Source of the DNA: CAIOSQ01 sp041178225
Lineage (GTDB): Bacteria > Pseudomonadota > Alphaproteobacteria > CACIAM-22H2
Length of the DNA: 8,267 nucleotides
Assembly (NCBI GenBank): GCA_041178225.1
Contig: JBEGVV010000009.1
Coordinates: 1 to 8,267, forward strand
Reading direction: 5' to 3'
In this document: positions 5,237 to 8,267 of the stretch, piece after piece
Layout: every line of letters starts with the position of its first letter
Position numbering within the stretch: position 1 is the stretch's first letter
The notes under the pieces: generated by a model
The model's input: the letters and a program-made list of their open reading frames with translations, nothing else
What the model was told of the DNA's origin: nothing
Database searches by the model: none
Position numbers and translations under genes: made by a program

Positions 5237-6247
5237 ATGAGGGAACTCGCAGACCTGAAGATCGGCTGCACGGCCAACGGCACGACGCACCAGGACACCA
5301 ACATCCCGGACATCGCCACCAAGGTCCGGATGATCAAGGAGTCCGGCGCGTTCGACTACATCGACCGCTCGCCGCCGGACGAGGAGTTCCGCGACCTGCT
5401 CAAGGCCTCGGAGAAGCACGACCTTCCGGTGCTCGCCAGCGGCTGGTTCTACACGCTGGGCCGCGACGAGACCCTGTTCGAGCAGAACATCCACAAGGGC
5501 CGGCTGCTCGGCTCGCGCGTGCACAACGTGCAGGTCATGACCAACCACGCCGACGGCCACGTGCTGTCGGACCAGGAGGTCGCCGACTTCTACATGCGCG
5601 CGCACGACTTCGGCATGCGCCACGGCGTCGTGCCCTGCTTCGAGGTGCACGTGAACATGTGGTCGGAGCATCTCGGCCGCGTCGAGAAGGTGGCCGCGCT
5701 GGTGAAGGCGCGCGGCGTGCCGTTCAACATGACGCTCGACCACAGCCACGTGATCTTCAAGATCGACAACCCGAAGGAGCAGCTCGTCCAGGGCATGAAG
5801 GCCGACGTGGACTCGGGCGCGCTCGTCCTCGACCCCTCGAAGCCCGGCAACGTCGCGAAGAGGTGGATCGATTCGAACTTCGTCCACCACGCCCATGCGC
5901 GCGCCGCGGTGCCGGCCAACCCGGTCAACACCTGGGCGAAGCATCCCGATGGCAGCTTCGGCCGCGGCATCCAGTACCCGTTCATGAAGCCCAACCCCGG
6001 CGAGTACCTCGCGGAGTGGGACGAGGCGCGGCTCGAGCCGTGGAAGCGCGTGCTGCGCGACCTCTTCGCCTACCACGCCACGCATGCGCAGAGCCCGATC
6101 CGCCAGGTCTCCTGCGAGCACATTCCGGCGATCGACTACGGCGCCGGCCACAAGTACTCGATCTTCGAGAACAACGTGGCCTGCGCGCGCTGGATGCGCG
6201 AGGAATGGGGCAAGGCGCTCGCCGCCGCCAACGCAACCAAGCACTGA
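5237..6247 (+). CDS. Sugar isomerase/AP-endonuclease-2-like TIM-barrel protein
   Basis: This 336-residue cytoplasmic protein looks like the xylose-isomerase-like TIM-barrel superfamily (AP_endonuc_2). Members isomerise or epimerise sugars and sugar derivatives using a divalent metal. Candidate metal ligands occur in the expected order at strand ends: E136 in CFEVHVN, D168 and H171 in LDHSHVIF (a D-x-x-H pattern as in this superfamily), a histidine in the FVHHAHAR cluster (H217, H218 or H220), and E294 in SCEHIPAID. It is somewhat longer than many members (about 260-300). The insert around 225-260 (NTWAKHPDGSFGRGIQYPF) is not a feature I recognise. I do not know a characterised close relative, so substrate and reaction are open; a role in the same pathway as the dioxygenase is inferred from the 22-bp gap. 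The start is supported by GGAGGGG at 5227-5233, three bases before the ATG. The next gene follows after 23 bp. Confidence 0.75.
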   Translation: MRELADLKIGCTANGTTHQDTNIPDIATKVRMIKESGAFDYIDRSPPDEEFRDLLKASEKHDLPVLASGWFYTLGRDETLFEQNIHKGRLLGSRVHNVQVMTNHADGHVLSDQEVADFYMRAHDFGMRHGVVPCFEVHVNMWSEHLGRVEKVAALVKARGVPFNMTLDHSHVIFKIDNPKEQLVQGMKADVDSGALVLDPSKPGNVAKRWIDSNFVHHAHARAAVPANPVNTWAKHPDGSFGRGIQYPFMKPNPGEYLAEWDEARLEPWKRVLRDLFAYHATHAQSPIRQVSCEHIPAIDYGAGHKYSIFENNVACARWMREEWGKALAAANATKH

Positions 6248-6270
6248 ACGAAGAGCAAGGAGACATCGAG

Positions 6271-7380
<1,110 letters not shown>

Positions 7381-7394
7381 CGGGACGCGCAAGC

Positions 7395-8240
7395 ATGGCC
7401 GGGACGATGGAGACGCTCGCCGAGCATGGCTGCTTCGGCGGCGTCCAGGGCTTCTACCGACACGCCTCCGCCGCCGTCGGCGGGCCGATGCGCTTCGCCG
7501 CCTTCGTCCCGGCGGCGGCGCGTGGCCGGCGGCTGCCGGTGCTGTTCTACCTCGCCGGGCTGACCTGCACCGAGGAGACCTTCACGATCAAGGCGGGCGC
7601 GCAGCGCGTCGCGGCCGAGCTCGGGATGATCCTCGTCATGCCGGACACCAGCCCGCGCGAGCCGCAGCTGCCCGGCGATCGCGACTCCTGGGATTTCGGC
7701 CAGGGCGCGGGCTTCTACGTCGACGCGACGCAGGCGCCGTGGAACGCCAACTACCGCATGTTCTCCTACGTGACGGAGGAGCTGCCGGCGCTGGTCGACA
7801 CGCATTTCCCGACCGACCCGGCGCGCCGCGGCGTGTTCGGCCACTCGATGGGCGGGCATGGCGCGCTGGTGGCGGCGCTGCGGCGGCCGGACGTCTTCCG
7901 CAGCTGCTCGGCCTTCGCGCCGATCTCGGCGCCGATGGAATGCCCCTGGGGGCACAAGGCGCTCGGCAACTATCTCGGCCCCGACCGCTCCGCCTGGGCC
8001 GCCTACGACGCCAGCGCGCTGATGCGCGCCAGGCCCTTCGCGCGCGAGATCCTCGTCGACCAGGGCCTGGCCGACAAGTTCCTCGCCGAGCAGCTCAAGC
8101 CCGAGATGCTCGAGGCCGCCGCCGCGGCGTCGGGGCAGGCGCTGTCGCTGCGCCGCCACGCCGGCTACGACCACGGCTACTACTTCATCCAGAGCTTCGT
8201 CGCGGACCACCTCGCCCACCACGCCCGCCAGCTCGGCTGA
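7395..8240 (+). CDS. fghA: S-formylglutathione hydrolase
   Basis: This alpha/beta-hydrolase of the esterase D family splits S-formylglutathione into formate and glutathione, completing formaldehyde detoxification started by FrmA. The 281-residue length is typical. The catalytic triad is visible: nucleophile S151 in GHSMGG (149-154), D227 in DQGLADKFL (222-230) and H260 in GYDHGYYFI (257-265). The family motif LAGLTCTEE (53-61) contains C58, the conserved active-site-proximal cysteine linked to copper/thiol sensitivity in relatives. A second in-frame ATG at 7407 starts METLAEHGCFGG, which is closer to the usual N-terminus of the family, so the first four residues may not be translated; neither start has a strong ribosome-binding site. 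The gene is complete. Its final 94 bases are repeated at the beginning of the window. Confidence 0.96.
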   Translation: MAGTMETLAEHGCFGGVQGFYRHASAAVGGPMRFAAFVPAAARGRRLPVLFYLAGLTCTEETFTIKAGAQRVAAELGMILVMPDTSPREPQLPGDRDSWDFGQGAGFYVDATQAPWNANYRMFSYVTEELPALVDTHFPTDPARRGVFGHSMGGHGALVAALRRPDVFRSCSAFAPISAPMECPWGHKALGNYLGPDRSAWAAYDASALMRARPFAREILVDQGLADKFLAEQLKPEMLEAAAAASGQALSLRRHAGYDHGYYFIQSFVADHLAHHARQLG

Positions 8241-8267
8241 GCGCGCGAAGCCCCTCTCCGGCACCAC
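8147..8267. repeat. Terminal direct repeat, right copy (121 bp)
   Basis: This is identical to 1-121. It includes the fghA 3' end and the first 27 bases of the downstream spacer, stopping at the same base as the left copy. In the left copy the sequence continues into the hairpin-rich region, which is where this end would lead if the molecule is circular or tandemly repeated. Confidence 0.97.

Overview
The window is a very GC-rich stretch, with strong G/C bias at third codon positions and dense shadow reading frames, from what is almost certainly an alphaproteobacterium. The best taxonomic clue is an MmcB-type DNA-repair protein, a family I know mainly from Alphaproteobacteria. A Rhodospirillales/Acetobacteraceae-like host is a guess and cannot be proven from this sequence.

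Layout: positions 1-94 are the last 30 codons of an S-formylglutathione hydrolase gene. Positions 95-317 are an intergenic stretch packed with GC-rich hairpins. Two minus-strand genes follow: a DUF21/CBS/CorC-HlyC membrane protein (318-1622) and, upstream of it, mmcB (1650-2150). A 70-bp divergent spacer then leads into a tightly packed plus-strand cluster that fills the rest of the window: an OmpR-type response regulator, its HAMP sensor kinase, a phytanoyl-CoA dioxygenase-like Fe(II)/2-oxoglutarate oxygenase, a TIM-barrel sugar isomerase/AP-endonuclease-2-like protein, glutathione-dependent formaldehyde dehydrogenase (frmA/adhC) and S-formylglutathione hydrolase (fghA). Gaps inside the cluster are 11-23 bp, so an operon is likely.

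The last two enzymes form the complete glutathione route from formaldehyde to formate. An oxygenase and a sugar-isomerase-like enzyme placed just before them suggest a pathway in which the oxygenase strips a methyl group from an unknown substrate and FrmA/FghA dispose of the formaldehyde released. The two-component system upstream may control it. This is inference from gene order only.

The most striking feature is structural: the first 121 bases (1-121) are identical to the last 121 (8147-8267). The window therefore closes into a circle of 8146 bp in which fghA is intact, or it is one unit of a tandem repeat. Yet it carries only ordinary chromosomal-type genes and nothing recognisable for replication, partition, mobilisation, integration or phage structure. 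Assembly loop, tandem chromosomal amplification and excised DNA circle are the competing explanations.
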